A stretch of 64,000 bases of DNA from Pseudomonas fluorescens (GTDB lineage: Bacteria; Pseudomonadota; Gammaproteobacteria; Pseudomonadales; Pseudomonadaceae): NCBI RefSeq assembly GCF_040448305.1, contig NZ_CP148752.1, forward strand, positions 1,674,001-1,738,000. Reading direction: 5' to 3'. The notes under the pieces are model-generated. The model searched no databases, was not told the DNA's origin, and worked only from the letters and a program-made list of their open reading frames with translations. Shown in pieces: positions 49,385 to 59,279 of this stretch (position 1 is its first letter; every line of letters starts with the position of its first letter). Both the position numbers and the translations under genes were made by a program.

Positions 49385-50299
49385 TCAGCGCAGCCTAGGT
49401 TGATTCTCCCCGGGAGCGCAAGGCGCGCTTTCGACCGTGGCTTTGCCGAACATTTGCACGACGCTGCGAATCAGCCAGCCGGCAAGAATGAACGGCGCGG
49501 TCAGCGTAGGCAGACCGATGGCGGCAAACGCCGGTGTCAGCAACAGCGCCAGGCCGATGCCAACCAGCGGCAGCCACGGTTGGCGACGCTGCGAGCTGAA
49601 GGCGAGGGCGGCCAGCACGGCGTTATAGCCACCGAGGCCGAGCAGTGCGGTATAGAAGTCGTGGTTCAGCAGGCTCCAGCCCATGCCCGCGACAGACGCC
49701 AACAACGCCCAGCAGAATGCGCGGCGATCAGCGATCAGCAAACCGGCGGCAATCATCGCACCGGCCAGCGGATGGCCGAGGAACATCACCTGACCAATGC
49801 CTTTGAGGGGGGCGGCGAGCATGTTCAGGGTGCTGACTTCGATCAAGTGCGGCTCTGTCGACGGCGTGGCGAAGCACAGCAGCAACCAGCCCAGCCCGAC
49901 GAAGGGCGCGGTGTAGGCCGGCAGGCATTGACTGAACCGGACGCGCTTGAGCCACTGCTGGGTGACCATCGCGCTCAGGCCACCGGCGGCCAGAATCAGT
50001 GGCGGCATCATCGCCGACCAGGGGAAATACAGGCTCAGTAACAGTCCGAGCAGGACACCGTTGTAGCTGAACAACCCGGCCTGACGATCAGCCTTGGCAT
50101 AGTTGCGGCGTTGCGCGGTGAGCAGCCCGGCGACACCGCCGAGCAAGGCGCCGCCGAGCAAGGCGGGCGCAGTGAACAAAATGGCCAGGACGCACAGCAG
50201 GCCGCACAGCGGATTGCGCTGGAGAAAGATCTGGCTGAAGCCATTGAGCAATGCTTCGGCCCAGTCGGGGCAGTGGGTGTTGAAATGGTTGGCAGGCAT
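49385..50299 (-). CDS. Urea transporter (UT family)
   Basis: The 304-residue membrane protein has about ten helices and two related halves, with LFSYNGVLLGLLLSLYF and GLGGYNAVLAALAFS corresponding to the repeated UT pore motif (YN-containing half-repeats), and QVMFLGHPLAGA. It would allow passive urea entry. No urease genes are present in this window. Separated by 21 bases from the ion channel. Confidence 0.85.
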   Translation of the reverse strand: MPANHFNTHCPDWAEALLNGFSQIFLQRNPLCGLLCVLAILFTAPALLGGALLGGVAGLLTAQRRNYAKADRQAGLFSYNGVLLGLLLSLYFPWSAMMPPLILAAGGLSAMVTQQWLKRVRFSQCLPAYTAPFVGLGWLLLCFATPSTEPHLIEVSTLNMLAAPLKGIGQVMFLGHPLAGAMIAAGLLIADRRAFCWALLASVAGMGWSLLNHDFYTALLGLGGYNAVLAALAFSSQRRQPWLPLVGIGLALLLTPAFAAIGLPTLTAPFILAGWLIRSVVQMFGKATVESAPCAPGENQPRLR

Positions 50300-50330
50300 G
50301 GCAGTTCTGAAAGTCAGTGGGACCGAGTTG

Positions 50331-50361
50331 CCCGCATCGCGAGCAGGCTCGCTCCCACACT
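50331..50361 (-). repeat. Single REP, reverse
   Basis: CCGCATCGCGAGCAGGCTCG then CTCCCACAC, between the urea transporter and pyruvate kinase genes. Confidence 0.87.
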
Positions 50362-50403
50362 GAATCTCTGTTCAGTCTTGATTCTGTGAACGACACAAAA
50401 CCA

Positions 50404-50434
50404 ATGTGGGAGCGAGCCTGCTCGCGATGAGGCC
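50404..50434 (+). repeat. Single REP, forward
   Basis: ATGTGGGAGCGAGCCTGCTC then GCGATGAGGCC, forming an inverted pair with the copy at 50331. Confidence 0.87.
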
Positions 50435-50444
50435 GGTACAGGCG

Positions 50445-51860
50445 TTAGATCAATGTCTCGATACGCAAAGAGTTAGTCGACCCCGGCTGGCCAAAGGGCA
50501 CACCTGCTGTGATCAACAGTGTGTCGCCACGCTGCGCCATGCCCTGGGCCTGGGCAATTTCCAGTGCCGTCGAGCAGACTTCATCGACCTGACGCAGACG
50601 ATCGTTGACCACTGAGTGCACACCCCACGCCACGCTCAGACGACGGGCAGTCTGCAGGTTCGGCGTCAGGTTGAGGATTGGCACCGTCGGCCGCTCCCGC
50701 GCCGCACGCAGGCTCGACGCGCCGGATTCGCTGTAGTTCACCAGCACCGCCACCGGCAGCACGTTGCTGATGCGGCGAATGGCGCAGCTGATCGCGTCGG
50801 AAACAGTCGCCTCGGCTTTCGGTCGGCTGACGTCGAGTTGAGTCTGATAGTCCGGACCGTTTTCCACCTGGCGGATGATCTTGCTCATCATCTGCACGGC
50901 TTCGAGCGGGTACTCGCCGGACGCGGTTTCCGCCGACAGCATCACCGCGTCCGCACCTTCGGCCACGGCATTGGCCACATCGGTGACCTCGGCGCGGGTT
51001 GGCGCCGGTGAGAAGCGCATCGACTCCAGCATCTGCGTCGCCACCACCACCGGTTTGCCGAGCTGGCGGCAGGTGCTGATGATGTTCTTCTGGATCTGCG
51101 GCACGCTTTCGGCCGGCACTTCCACGCCAAGGTCACCACGGGCGACCATGATCGCATCGCTCAATTCGGCGATCTCGCGCAGTTGTTCGACGGCCGAGGG
51201 CTTCTCGATCTTGGCCATCAGGAATGCCTTGTCGCCGATCAGCGAGCGGGCTTCGCGGATGTCGTCGGGACGTTGTACGAACGACAGCGCCACCCAGTCC
51301 ACACCGAGCTCCAGACCGAAGGTCAAGTCGCGGCGATCCTTGGCGGTCAGCGGGCTCAGGTCTAGCACCGCTTGCGGCACGTTCACGCCTTTGCGGTCCG
51401 ACAGTTCGCCGCCATTGAGCACGGTGGTGTCGATGGCGTCGGCGTACTTGGTCACTACCCGCAGACGCAACTTGCCGTCGTCCAGCAGCAGGTCCATGCC
51501 GGGTTCCAGCGCGGCGATGATTTCCGGGTGGGGCAGGTTGACCCGGCGCTCATCGCCCGGCGTGGCATCGAGGTCCAGGCGCAAGGCCTGGCCGCGCACC
51601 AGCTGCACCTTACCTTCGGCGAACTTGCCGACCCGCAGTTTCGGGCCTTGCAGGTCCATCAGGATGCCCAATGGATAATTGAGCTGGCGCTCGACTTCAC
51701 GAATCCACTGAAAACGCTGGGCGTGGTCGGCGTGATCGCCATGGCTGAAGTTCAGGCGGAAGATGTTGACCCCGGCCAGCACCAGCTCACGGATGGCGTC
51801 GATGCCGTCAGTGGCCGGGCCGAGCGTGGCGAGGATTTTGACCTTTTTATCAGGCGTCAT
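50445..51860 (-). CDS. pyk: Pyruvate kinase
   Basis: Pyruvate kinase converts PEP and ADP to pyruvate and ATP. The 471-residue protein has LATLGPATDGIDAIREL, NIFRLNFSHGDHADH, MDLQGPKLRVGKF, IEKPSAVEQL and MVARGDLGVEVP. ATG 51860 overlaps the upstream glycerate kinase stop by 11 bases, so they are co-translated. It is the last gene of the glyoxylate route, taking 2-phosphoglycerate-derived carbon onward. Confidence 0.94.
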   Translation of the reverse strand: MTPDKKVKILATLGPATDGIDAIRELVLAGVNIFRLNFSHGDHADHAQRFQWIREVERQLNYPLGILMDLQGPKLRVGKFAEGKVQLVRGQALRLDLDATPGDERRVNLPHPEIIAALEPGMDLLLDDGKLRLRVVTKYADAIDTTVLNGGELSDRKGVNVPQAVLDLSPLTAKDRRDLTFGLELGVDWVALSFVQRPDDIREARSLIGDKAFLMAKIEKPSAVEQLREIAELSDAIMVARGDLGVEVPAESVPQIQKNIISTCRQLGKPVVVATQMLESMRFSPAPTRAEVTDVANAVAEGADAVMLSAETASGEYPLEAVQMMSKIIRQVENGPDYQTQLDVSRPKAEATVSDAISCAIRRISNVLPVAVLVNYSESGASSLRAARERPTVPILNLTPNLQTARRLSVAWGVHSVVNDRLRQVDEVCSTALEIAQAQGMAQRGDTLLITAGVPFGQPGSTNSLRIETLI

Positions 51861-53130
51861 GTTTAGTGCTCTCAAGGATCAGAATGGCGCGGAAGTCGTT
51901 GACGTTGGTACGGGTCGGCTCGGTGACGATCAGGGCGTCCAGCGCCTCGAAGTAGCCGTAACCGTTGTTGTTGTCCAACTCGTCGCTGGCGCTCAGGCCC
52001 TTTGCCGCGGCGCGGGCGTAGCTGTCCGGGGTCATGATCGCGCCGGCGTTGTCTTCGGAACCGTCGATGCCGTCGGTGTCACCGGCCAGCGCGTAGACGC
52101 CGGGCAGGCCCTTGAGGCTGTCGGTCAGGCTCAGCAGGAACTCGGCATTGCGTCCGCCACGGCCATTGCCGCGTACGGTGACGGTGGTTTCACCGCCAGA
52201 GAGAATCACGCAGGGCGCCGCCAGCGGCTGGCCATGCAGGACGATCTGTCGTGCGATGCCGGCGTGGACTTTCGCCACCTCGCGGGATTCGCCTTCGAGG
52301 TCGCCGAGGATCAGCGGGCTGAACCCGGCCTGACGGCATTTCACCGCGGCCGCTTCAAGGGATTGCTGCGGGCGGGCGATCAACTGGAAATGACTGCGGG
52401 CCAGGCTCGGGTCGCCGGGTTTGACGGTTTCCGACTCGGGGCTTTGCAGCCAGGTGCGCACCGAAGCCGGAACCTCGATGGCGTAGCGCTTGAGGATCGC
52501 CAGCGCTTCGGCCGACGTGCTCGGGTCGGCCACGGTAGGGCCGGAGGCGATGACCGTGGCGAGGTCGCCCGGCACATCGGAAATTGCATAGGTGTAGACC
52601 GTGGCAGGCCAGCAGGCTTTGCCCAGGCGGCCGCCCTTGATCGCCGAGAGGTGCTTGCGCACGCAGTTCATCTCGCCGATGGTGGCGCCGGACTTGAGCA
52701 GGGCTTTGTTGATCGACTGCTTGTCGGCCAGGGTGATGCCTTCGGCCGGCAGTGCCAGCAGGGCAGAACCACCACCGGAGAGCAGGAAGATCACGCGGTC
52801 GTTTTCGCTCAGGTCGCTGACCAGTTCCAGCACACGCTTGGCCACGGCCAGGCCAGCGGCATCAGGCACCGGATGCGCGGCTTCGACCACTTCGATTTTT
52901 TCGCAAGGTGCGCCGTGACCGTAACGGGTCACCACCAGGCCGCAGATTTCACCCTGCCAGCAGCGCTCGACCACCTGGGCCATGGCGGCTGCGGCTTTGC
53001 CGGCGCCAATGACGATCACGCGGCCGCTACGGTCGGCAGGCAAATGGGCTTCGAGGACTTGTTGCGGATGCGCCGCGTCGATGGCTGTGGCAAACAGCTC
53101 GCGCAGCAATTGTTGCGGATCGACCGACAT
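51850..53130 (-). CDS. ttuD: Glycerate 2-kinase (TtuD/MOFRL family)
   Basis: This kinase phosphorylates glycerate made by GlxR. The 426 residues have the MOFRL-family layout: N-terminal domain with VIGAGKAAAAMAQVVE and SGGGSALLALPAEGITLADK, and a C-terminal domain with LSGGETTVTVRGNGRGGRNAEF and DTDGIDGSEDNAGA. Start at 53130. Position between glxR and pyk completes the glyoxylate-to-pyruvate sequence. Confidence 0.93.
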   Translation of the reverse strand: MSVDPQQLLRELFATAIDAAHPQQVLEAHLPADRSGRVIVIGAGKAAAAMAQVVERCWQGEICGLVVTRYGHGAPCEKIEVVEAAHPVPDAAGLAVAKRVLELVSDLSENDRVIFLLSGGGSALLALPAEGITLADKQSINKALLKSGATIGEMNCVRKHLSAIKGGRLGKACWPATVYTYAISDVPGDLATVIASGPTVADPSTSAEALAILKRYAIEVPASVRTWLQSPESETVKPGDPSLARSHFQLIARPQQSLEAAAVKCRQAGFSPLILGDLEGESREVAKVHAGIARQIVLHGQPLAAPCVILSGGETTVTVRGNGRGGRNAEFLLSLTDSLKGLPGVYALAGDTDGIDGSEDNAGAIMTPDSYARAAAKGLSASDELDNNNGYGYFEALDALIVTEPTRTNVNDFRAILILESTKHDA

Positions 53131-53176
53131 GGCGGGCTCCCGGAATTCTTGTTATTCGAAAGGGCAACTCTGATCT

Positions 53177-53265
53177 CTGTAGGAGTGAGCCTGCTCGCGA
53201 TCCAGGCACCGCGGTGTATCAGGTACACCGCGGTGATTTCATCGCGAGCGGGCTCACTCCTACAG
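53177..53265. repeat. REP pair between glxR and ttuD
   Basis: CTGTAGGAGTGAGCCTGCTC then GCGATCCAGG, mirrored by TCATCGCGAGCGGGCTCACT then CCTACAGG. Between them GGTGTATC-AGGTACACC forms a further inverted repeat. Confidence 0.87.
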
Positions 53266-53290
53266 GTTTGAAGCGGTGTGGGGCAGGGGC

Positions 53291-54184
53291 TTACTTCTTG
53301 TCGCGAATCGAGAAGTTCGCCATGTGTTCCAGACCCTTGATCAGCGCCGAGTGGTCCCAGTTGCTGCCACCGATGGCCGCGCAGGTGCTGAACACTTGCT
53401 GGGTGTTGGCGGTGTTCGGCAGGTTGATGTTCAGCTCCTTGGCGCCTTGCAGGGCCAGGTTCAGGTCCTTCTGGTGCAGGCTGATGCGGAAGCCTGGATC
53501 GAAGGTGCCCTTGATCATGCGCTCGCCGTGCACTTCGAGGATCTTCGAGGACGCGAAACCGCCCATCAGTGCTTCACGCACCTTGGCTGGATCGGCACCG
53601 TTTTTCGAAGCGAACAGCAGGGCTTCAGCCACGGCCTGGATGTTCAGGGCCACGATGATCTGGTTGGCCACCTTGGCGGTTTGACCGTCGCCGTTGCCAC
53701 CGACCAGGGTGATGTTCTTGCCCATGGCCTGGAACAGCGGCAGGGCACGTTCGAAGGCGTCGGCATCGCCGCCGACCATGATGCTCAGGGTCGCAGCCTT
53801 GGCGCCGACTTCACCACCGGACACCGGGGCGTCGAGGTATTGCGCGCCTTTTTCGTTGATCTTGGCCGCGAAAGCCTTGGTGGCGGTCGGCGAGATCGAG
53901 CTCATGTCGATGACGACTTTGCCTTTGCCCACGCCGGCAGCGATGCCGTCGGCACGGAACAGCACGTCGTCGACCTGCGGGGTATCGGGCACCATGACGA
54001 TGATGAACTCGGCTTCCTGGGCAACTTCTTTCGGGTTCGCCAGGGCAACGGCGCCAGCGGCGACCAGGTCGGCAGGCGCAGGGTCGTGGTGCGCCGACAG
54101 GAACAGGCTGTGACCGGCTTTCTGCAGGTTCGCCGCCATTGGGTGGCCCATGATGCCGGTGCCGATAAATCCGATTTTAGCCAT
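53291..54184 (-). CDS. glxR: Tartronate semialdehyde reductase GlxR
   Basis: GlxR reduces tartronate semialdehyde to D-glycerate. The 297-residue protein has the beta-hydroxyacid dehydrogenase Rossmann motif GFIGTGIMGHPMAANL, DAPVSGGEVGAK and the catalytic Lys in GNGDGQTAKVANQIIVALN. Start ATG at 54184. It is flanked by REP pairs on both sides, so its mRNA may be processed separately. Confidence 0.95.
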   Translation of the reverse strand: MAKIGFIGTGIMGHPMAANLQKAGHSLFLSAHHDPAPADLVAAGAVALANPKEVAQEAEFIIVMVPDTPQVDDVLFRADGIAAGVGKGKVVIDMSSISPTATKAFAAKINEKGAQYLDAPVSGGEVGAKAATLSIMVGGDADAFERALPLFQAMGKNITLVGGNGDGQTAKVANQIIVALNIQAVAEALLFASKNGADPAKVREALMGGFASSKILEVHGERMIKGTFDPGFRISLHQKDLNLALQGAKELNINLPNTANTQQVFSTCAAIGGSNWDHSALIKGLEHMANFSIRDKK

Positions 54185-54210
54185 GAGAAAATCCTCTTGT
54201 TTTGTGCTTT

Positions 54211-54313
54211 CTGTAGGAGCGAGCCTGCTCGCGAAAAAACTCAACGAAAACGCGTGCTGCCTGAGTAAACGCGGCGCCTGATCGTTCTTCGCGAGCAGGC
54301 TCGCTCCTACAGG
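54211..54313. repeat. REP pair between hyi and glxR
   Basis: CTGTAGGAGCGAGCCTGCTC then GCGAAAAAAC, mirrored by TTCGCGAGCAGGCTCGCTCC then TACAGGG. Confidence 0.88.
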
Positions 54314-54321
54314 GATATGTG

Positions 54322-55104
54322 TTAGATCGCGTTATGGGTCTTCAACCAGCCCAGGCCCGCTTCAGTGGTGGTCAGCGGCTTGTATTCGCAACCGACCCAG
54401 CCCTGATAACCGATGCGATCCAGGTGTTCGAACAGGAAGCGGTAGTTGATTTCACCGGTACCAGGTTCGTTGCGCCCCGGGTTGTCCGCGAGCTGCACGT
54501 GGTTGATCTCGCCCAGGTGCGATTGCAGGGTGCGGGCCAGATCGCCTTCCATGATTTGCATGTGGTAGATGTCGTATTGCAGGAACAGGTTGGCGCTGCC
54601 GACCTGCTCGCGAATCGACAGGGCTTGCGCCGTGTTGTTCAGGTAGAAGCCTGGGATGTCACGGGTGTTGATCGCTTCCATCACCAGCTTGATGCCCGCC
54701 GCTTGCAGCTTGTCGGCCGCGTACTTGAGGTTGGCGACGAAGGTTTTCTCCACGGTGGCATCGTCAAAGCCCTGCGGACGAATACCGGCCAGGCAGTTGA
54801 CCTGGGTGTTGCCCAGCACTTGCGCGTAAGCGATGGCCAGGTCGACACCGGCACGGAACTCTTCGACCCGATCCGGCAGGCACGCGATACCACGCTCGCC
54901 CTTGGCCCAGTCACCGGCCGGCAGGTTGAACAGCACCTGGGTCAGGCCGTGCGCGTCGAGCTGGGTCTTGATTTCGGCGGAGCTGAAGTCGTACGGGAAC
55001 AGGTATTCGACACCAGTGAAGCCGGCCTTGGCGGCCGCTTCGAAACGGGCGAGAAAGTCCTGTTCGGTGAACAGCATGGACAGGTTGGCTGCGAAACGCG
55101 GCAT
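54322..55104 (-). CDS. hyi: Hydroxypyruvate isomerase Hyi
   Basis: Hyi interconverts hydroxypyruvate and tartronate semialdehyde. The 260-residue product begins MPRFAANLSMLFTEQDFLAR and has the TIM-barrel sugar-isomerase-like pattern with GVEYLFPYD, LPAGDWAKGERG, DIYHMQIMEGDL and GCEYKPL. The start was set at the ATG 55104, which aligns with family starts. Confidence 0.93.
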   Translation of the reverse strand: MPRFAANLSMLFTEQDFLARFEAAAKAGFTGVEYLFPYDFSSAEIKTQLDAHGLTQVLFNLPAGDWAKGERGIACLPDRVEEFRAGVDLAIAYAQVLGNTQVNCLAGIRPQGFDDATVEKTFVANLKYAADKLQAAGIKLVMEAINTRDIPGFYLNNTAQALSIREQVGSANLFLQYDIYHMQIMEGDLARTLQSHLGEINHVQLADNPGRNEPGTGEINYRFLFEHLDRIGYQGWVGCEYKPLTTTEAGLGWLKTHNAI

Positions 55105-55133
55105 GGTGGTCTCCCGTAAATGTGTGAAGGCCC

Positions 55134-55227
55134 CTTGTAGGAGCGAGCTTGCTCGCGAAAGCGGTGAGTCAGTCAACATCTCTGTTGGATGTGAAGCAGT
55201 CTTCGCGAGCAAGCCCGCTCCCACAGG
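55134..55227. repeat. REP pair between gcl and hyi
   Basis: CTTGTAGGAGCGAGCTTGCT then CGCGAAAGCGG, mirrored by CTTCGCGAGCAAGCCCGCTC then CCACAGG. The right copy ends 16 bases before the gcl stop. Confidence 0.88.
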
Positions 55228-55242
55228 GGGAGCGGTCAGCAG

Positions 55243-57018
<1,776 letters not shown>

Positions 57019-57045
57019 GGTTTTGTGCCTCTTTACGTTTTGTAA

Positions 57046-57055
57046 TTGTATACAA
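57046..57055. promoter_or_regulatory. Palindrome TTGTATACAA, copy 1
   Basis: A perfect palindrome 27 bases upstream of the gcl start, within TAATTGTATACAAGTGG. It is the form expected for a GntR-family dimer. An identical copy lies at 57184. Confidence 0.6.
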
Positions 57056-57183
57056 GTGGCTTTGCGCAGAGTGTATTCACGGCGGACGGCGCAGGTCAAT
57101 CCATTTTCTCAAGCGCTTGTTTCATTCGTCGGAAGCCCGTTCTACTGTGGCTTTTCGTCGCATGTGGCGCCTTTCGAGAATTA

Positions 57184-57193
57184 TTGTATACAA
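57184..57193. promoter_or_regulatory. Palindrome TTGTATACAA, copy 2
   Basis: Identical to copy 1 and about 107 bases before the divergent GlcG-like gene. It sits in the AT-rich part of the gap. Both copies are preceded by A-T on the left (ATTGTATACAA). Confidence 0.6.
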
Positions 57194-57299
57194 AAAAATA
57201 ATTCATTGTGTTCTATTTGTTGCATCGGGCTGCGACGCAAGCGCGCAGCACAACGGCGCAGCCCACCGACTTTCCGAAAAACAAAATGAGGACGGCACC

Positions 57300-57740
57300 A
57301 TGAGCGCTTTAACCTTGAAAGTCGCAGTCAACCTGGTCAATGAGGCCATCACCGCAGGGCGTGCAATCTCTGCGGCACCCTTGACCATTGCGGTACTGGA
57401 TGCCGGCGGGCATCTGATCGCCCTGCAACGCGAAGACGGCGCCAGCCTGCTGCGCCCACACGTCGCCATCGGCAAAGCCTGGGGCGCCATCGCGCTGGGC
57501 AAGGGTTCACGCCTGCTGGCGCTCGACGCCCAGCAACGCCCGGCGTTTATCGCCGCGTTGAACAGCCTGGGGCAGGGCAGCGTCGTGCCGGCACCGGGTG
57601 GTGTGCTGGTTCGCGATCAGGACGGGAACGTGCTGGGGGCGGTGGGGATCAGCGGCGATTTGTCGGATGTCGACGAGCAGTGCGCGATCAATGCGATCGA
57701 GGCGTTGGGGTTGGTGGCGGATGCGGGGGTGGCGGCTTGA
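57300..57740 (+). CDS. GlcG/HbpS-like protein (DUF336)
   Basis: The 146-residue protein starts MSALTLKVAVNLVNEAITAG and has the family signature VLDAGGHLIALQREDGA and GAVGISGDLSDVDEQCA. GlcG-type proteins accompany glycolate and glyoxylate genes, although their role is not settled. ATG at 57300 after AAAATGAGGACGG. It is divergent from gcl and shares the regulatory gap. Confidence 0.88.
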   Translation: MSALTLKVAVNLVNEAITAGRAISAAPLTIAVLDAGGHLIALQREDGASLLRPHVAIGKAWGAIALGKGSRLLALDAQQRPAFIAALNSLGQGSVVPAPGGVLVRDQDGNVLGAVGISGDLSDVDEQCAINAIEALGLVADAGVAA

Positions 57741-57757
57741 TTTTCGCTGACTGAACT

Positions 57758-57788
57758 ACCGCTTTCGCGAGCAAGCCCGCTCCTACCA
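57758..57788 (-). repeat. Single REP, reverse
   Basis: ACCGCTTTCGCGAGCAAGCC then CGCTCCTACCA, after the GlcG-like gene. Confidence 0.85.
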
Positions 57789-57829
57789 TGATCGAAGGTG
57801 CTCACATATTTTATGTACACCATCAGACC

Positions 57830-57858
57830 CTGTGGGAGCGGGCTTGCCCGCGATGGCT
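57830..57858 (+). repeat. Single REP flanking the RAYT gene, left
   Basis: CTGTGGGAGCGGGCTTGCCC then GCGATGG, 93 bases before the RAYT start. Confidence 0.87.
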
Positions 57859-57951
57859 ATCGACAGGACACATCCAGCTAAAAGTCTGCACGACCATCCA
57901 GTATTTCCGGGGCTAGCCTTCTCATGACTTCATCATGAGAGTGGCAAAGGA

Positions 57952-58410
57952 ATGTCCGATTCACCTGCTTCACATCGCCTGCGTACGGGGCGCTATGCCG
58001 AACCCAATCGAATCTATTTACTGACGACCAATACGCTTGGCCGTGAGCCGGTTTTTGCCGATTACGCTTTGGGCAGATTGGTGGTGCATCAGTTTCGGCA
58101 GGCACAAAGCCTGGGATTGGCAAATTCATTGGCTTGGGTTGTCATGCCTGACCATTTCCACTGGTTGGTGGAATTGGAGAAATGCTCACTCAGTAGTTTG
58201 ATGCGGCAAACCAAGTCACTGACAACGCGGGAGGTGAACCTTTCCAGTGCCAGGCACGGGCCACTCTGGCAACAGGGATATCACGACCGAGCACTGAGGC
58301 GAGATGAGGATTTGGTGAAGATGGCGCGATATGTTGTGGCCAACCCGTTGCGGGCTGGGCTTGTAGAGCGTCTTGGCAACTATCCGTTGTGGGATGCGAT
58401 TTGGGTCTGA
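57952..58410 (+). CDS. REP-associated tyrosine transposase (RAYT)
   Basis: A Y1-type transposase thought to disperse REP sequences. The 152 residues start MSDSPASHRLRTGRYAEPNR and hold the HUH motif PDHFHWL (about residues 63-69), a candidate catalytic Tyr in QQGYHDRALR (about 104-112), and the C-terminal RYVVANPLRAGLVERLGNYP typical of the family. AAAGG precedes the ATG. REPs border it on both sides, and many REPs of the same class occur in the window. Confidence 0.9.
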   Translation: MSDSPASHRLRTGRYAEPNRIYLLTTNTLGREPVFADYALGRLVVHQFRQAQSLGLANSLAWVVMPDHFHWLVELEKCSLSSLMRQTKSLTTREVNLSSARHGPLWQQGYHDRALRRDEDLVKMARYVVANPLRAGLVERLGNYPLWDAIWV

Positions 58411-58423
58411 TCCACTCCCGAGT

Positions 58424-58456
58424 TGCCGCCATCGCGGGCAAGCCCGCTCCCACAGG
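58424..58456 (-). repeat. Single REP flanking the RAYT gene, right
   Basis: GCCGCCATCGCGGGCAAGCC then CGCTCCCACAGGG, inverted relative to the copy at 57830. Together they frame the RAYT gene. Confidence 0.88.
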
Positions 58457-58498
58457 GATATGTGTCGTTCACAGAATTTGAATTCAACACTGAAAATT

Positions 58499-58528
58499 GT
58501 TGGAGCGAGCCTGCTCGCGAATGGCCTT
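58499..58528 (+). repeat. Single REP, forward
   Basis: TTGGAGCGAGCCTGCTCGCG then AATGGCC, just before the end of the TetR gene. Confidence 0.82.
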
Positions 58529-58536
58529 GATACGGT

Positions 58537-59145
58537 CTACCGCTCAGGCTCACACCCCTTCAACACCAACCGGATAATCGTCTGCGCCGCCGCTTCATAA
58601 TCTTCTTCATCCAGCCTGGCTTTGCCGGTGATGGCGGTGATTTGCCAGTCGAAGTCGGCGTAGGTCTGGGTCGCGGCCCAGATGCTGAACATCAGGTGGT
58701 TGGGGTCGATGGGGGCGATTTGCCCGCGGTCGATCCAGGTCTGGATGCACTCGATGTTGTGTTTGGCCTGGCCATTGAGCTGTTCGACCAGATCGCTGCT
58801 CAGGTGGGGGGCGCCATGCATGATTTCGCTGGCGAACACCTTGGAGGCGAAAGGCAGGTCGCGGGAGATGCGGATCTTCGAGCGAATGTAGCCACTGAGC
58901 ACTTCACCGGGCTCGCCGTCCGGATTGAACGGAGTCGAAGCCTGCAGGATGGGCTCGATGATGCTTTCCAGAACCTCGCGGTAGAGGTTCTCCTTGGATT
59001 TGAAGTAGTAGTAGACGTTGGGCTTGGGCAATCCCGCCTTGGCTGCGATGTCGCTGGTTTTGGTCGCAGCGAAGCCTTTATCGGCGAATTCCTCACTGGC
59101 GGCACGCAGGATCAGTTGTTTGTTGCGCTCGCGGATAGTGCTCAT
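58537..59145 (-). CDS. TetR-family regulator, RutR-like
   Basis: The 202-residue protein has a TetR helix-turn-helix (FAATKTSDIAAKAGLPKPNV, then YYYFKSKENLYREVL) and a C-terminal domain very like RutR (GQIAPIDPNHLMFSIWAATQ, then TYADFDWQI). RutR responds to uracil and controls pyrimidine and purine catabolism, which also feeds glyoxylate; the ligand of this protein is not proven. Start ATG at 59145. No TTGACCA site was found in its own upstream gap. Confidence 0.85.
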   Translation of the reverse strand: MSTIRERNKQLILRAASEEFADKGFAATKTSDIAAKAGLPKPNVYYYFKSKENLYREVLESIIEPILQASTPFNPDGEPGEVLSGYIRSKIRISRDLPFASKVFASEIMHGAPHLSSDLVEQLNGQAKHNIECIQTWIDRGQIAPIDPNHLMFSIWAATQTYADFDWQITAITGKARLDEEDYEAAAQTIIRLVLKGCEPER

Positions 59146-59279
59146 AAACCGGGTGATTCCTTGCCTGTTCTGGCGGTTGCGCATGGTATCACCGGCCTCG
59201 CGCGGCGCTCAAGAATGCACCGCAGCCCGTGATGTCGCGCTATGCTGCTGCGCATTCATTGCAGAAGGAAACCCGATTC

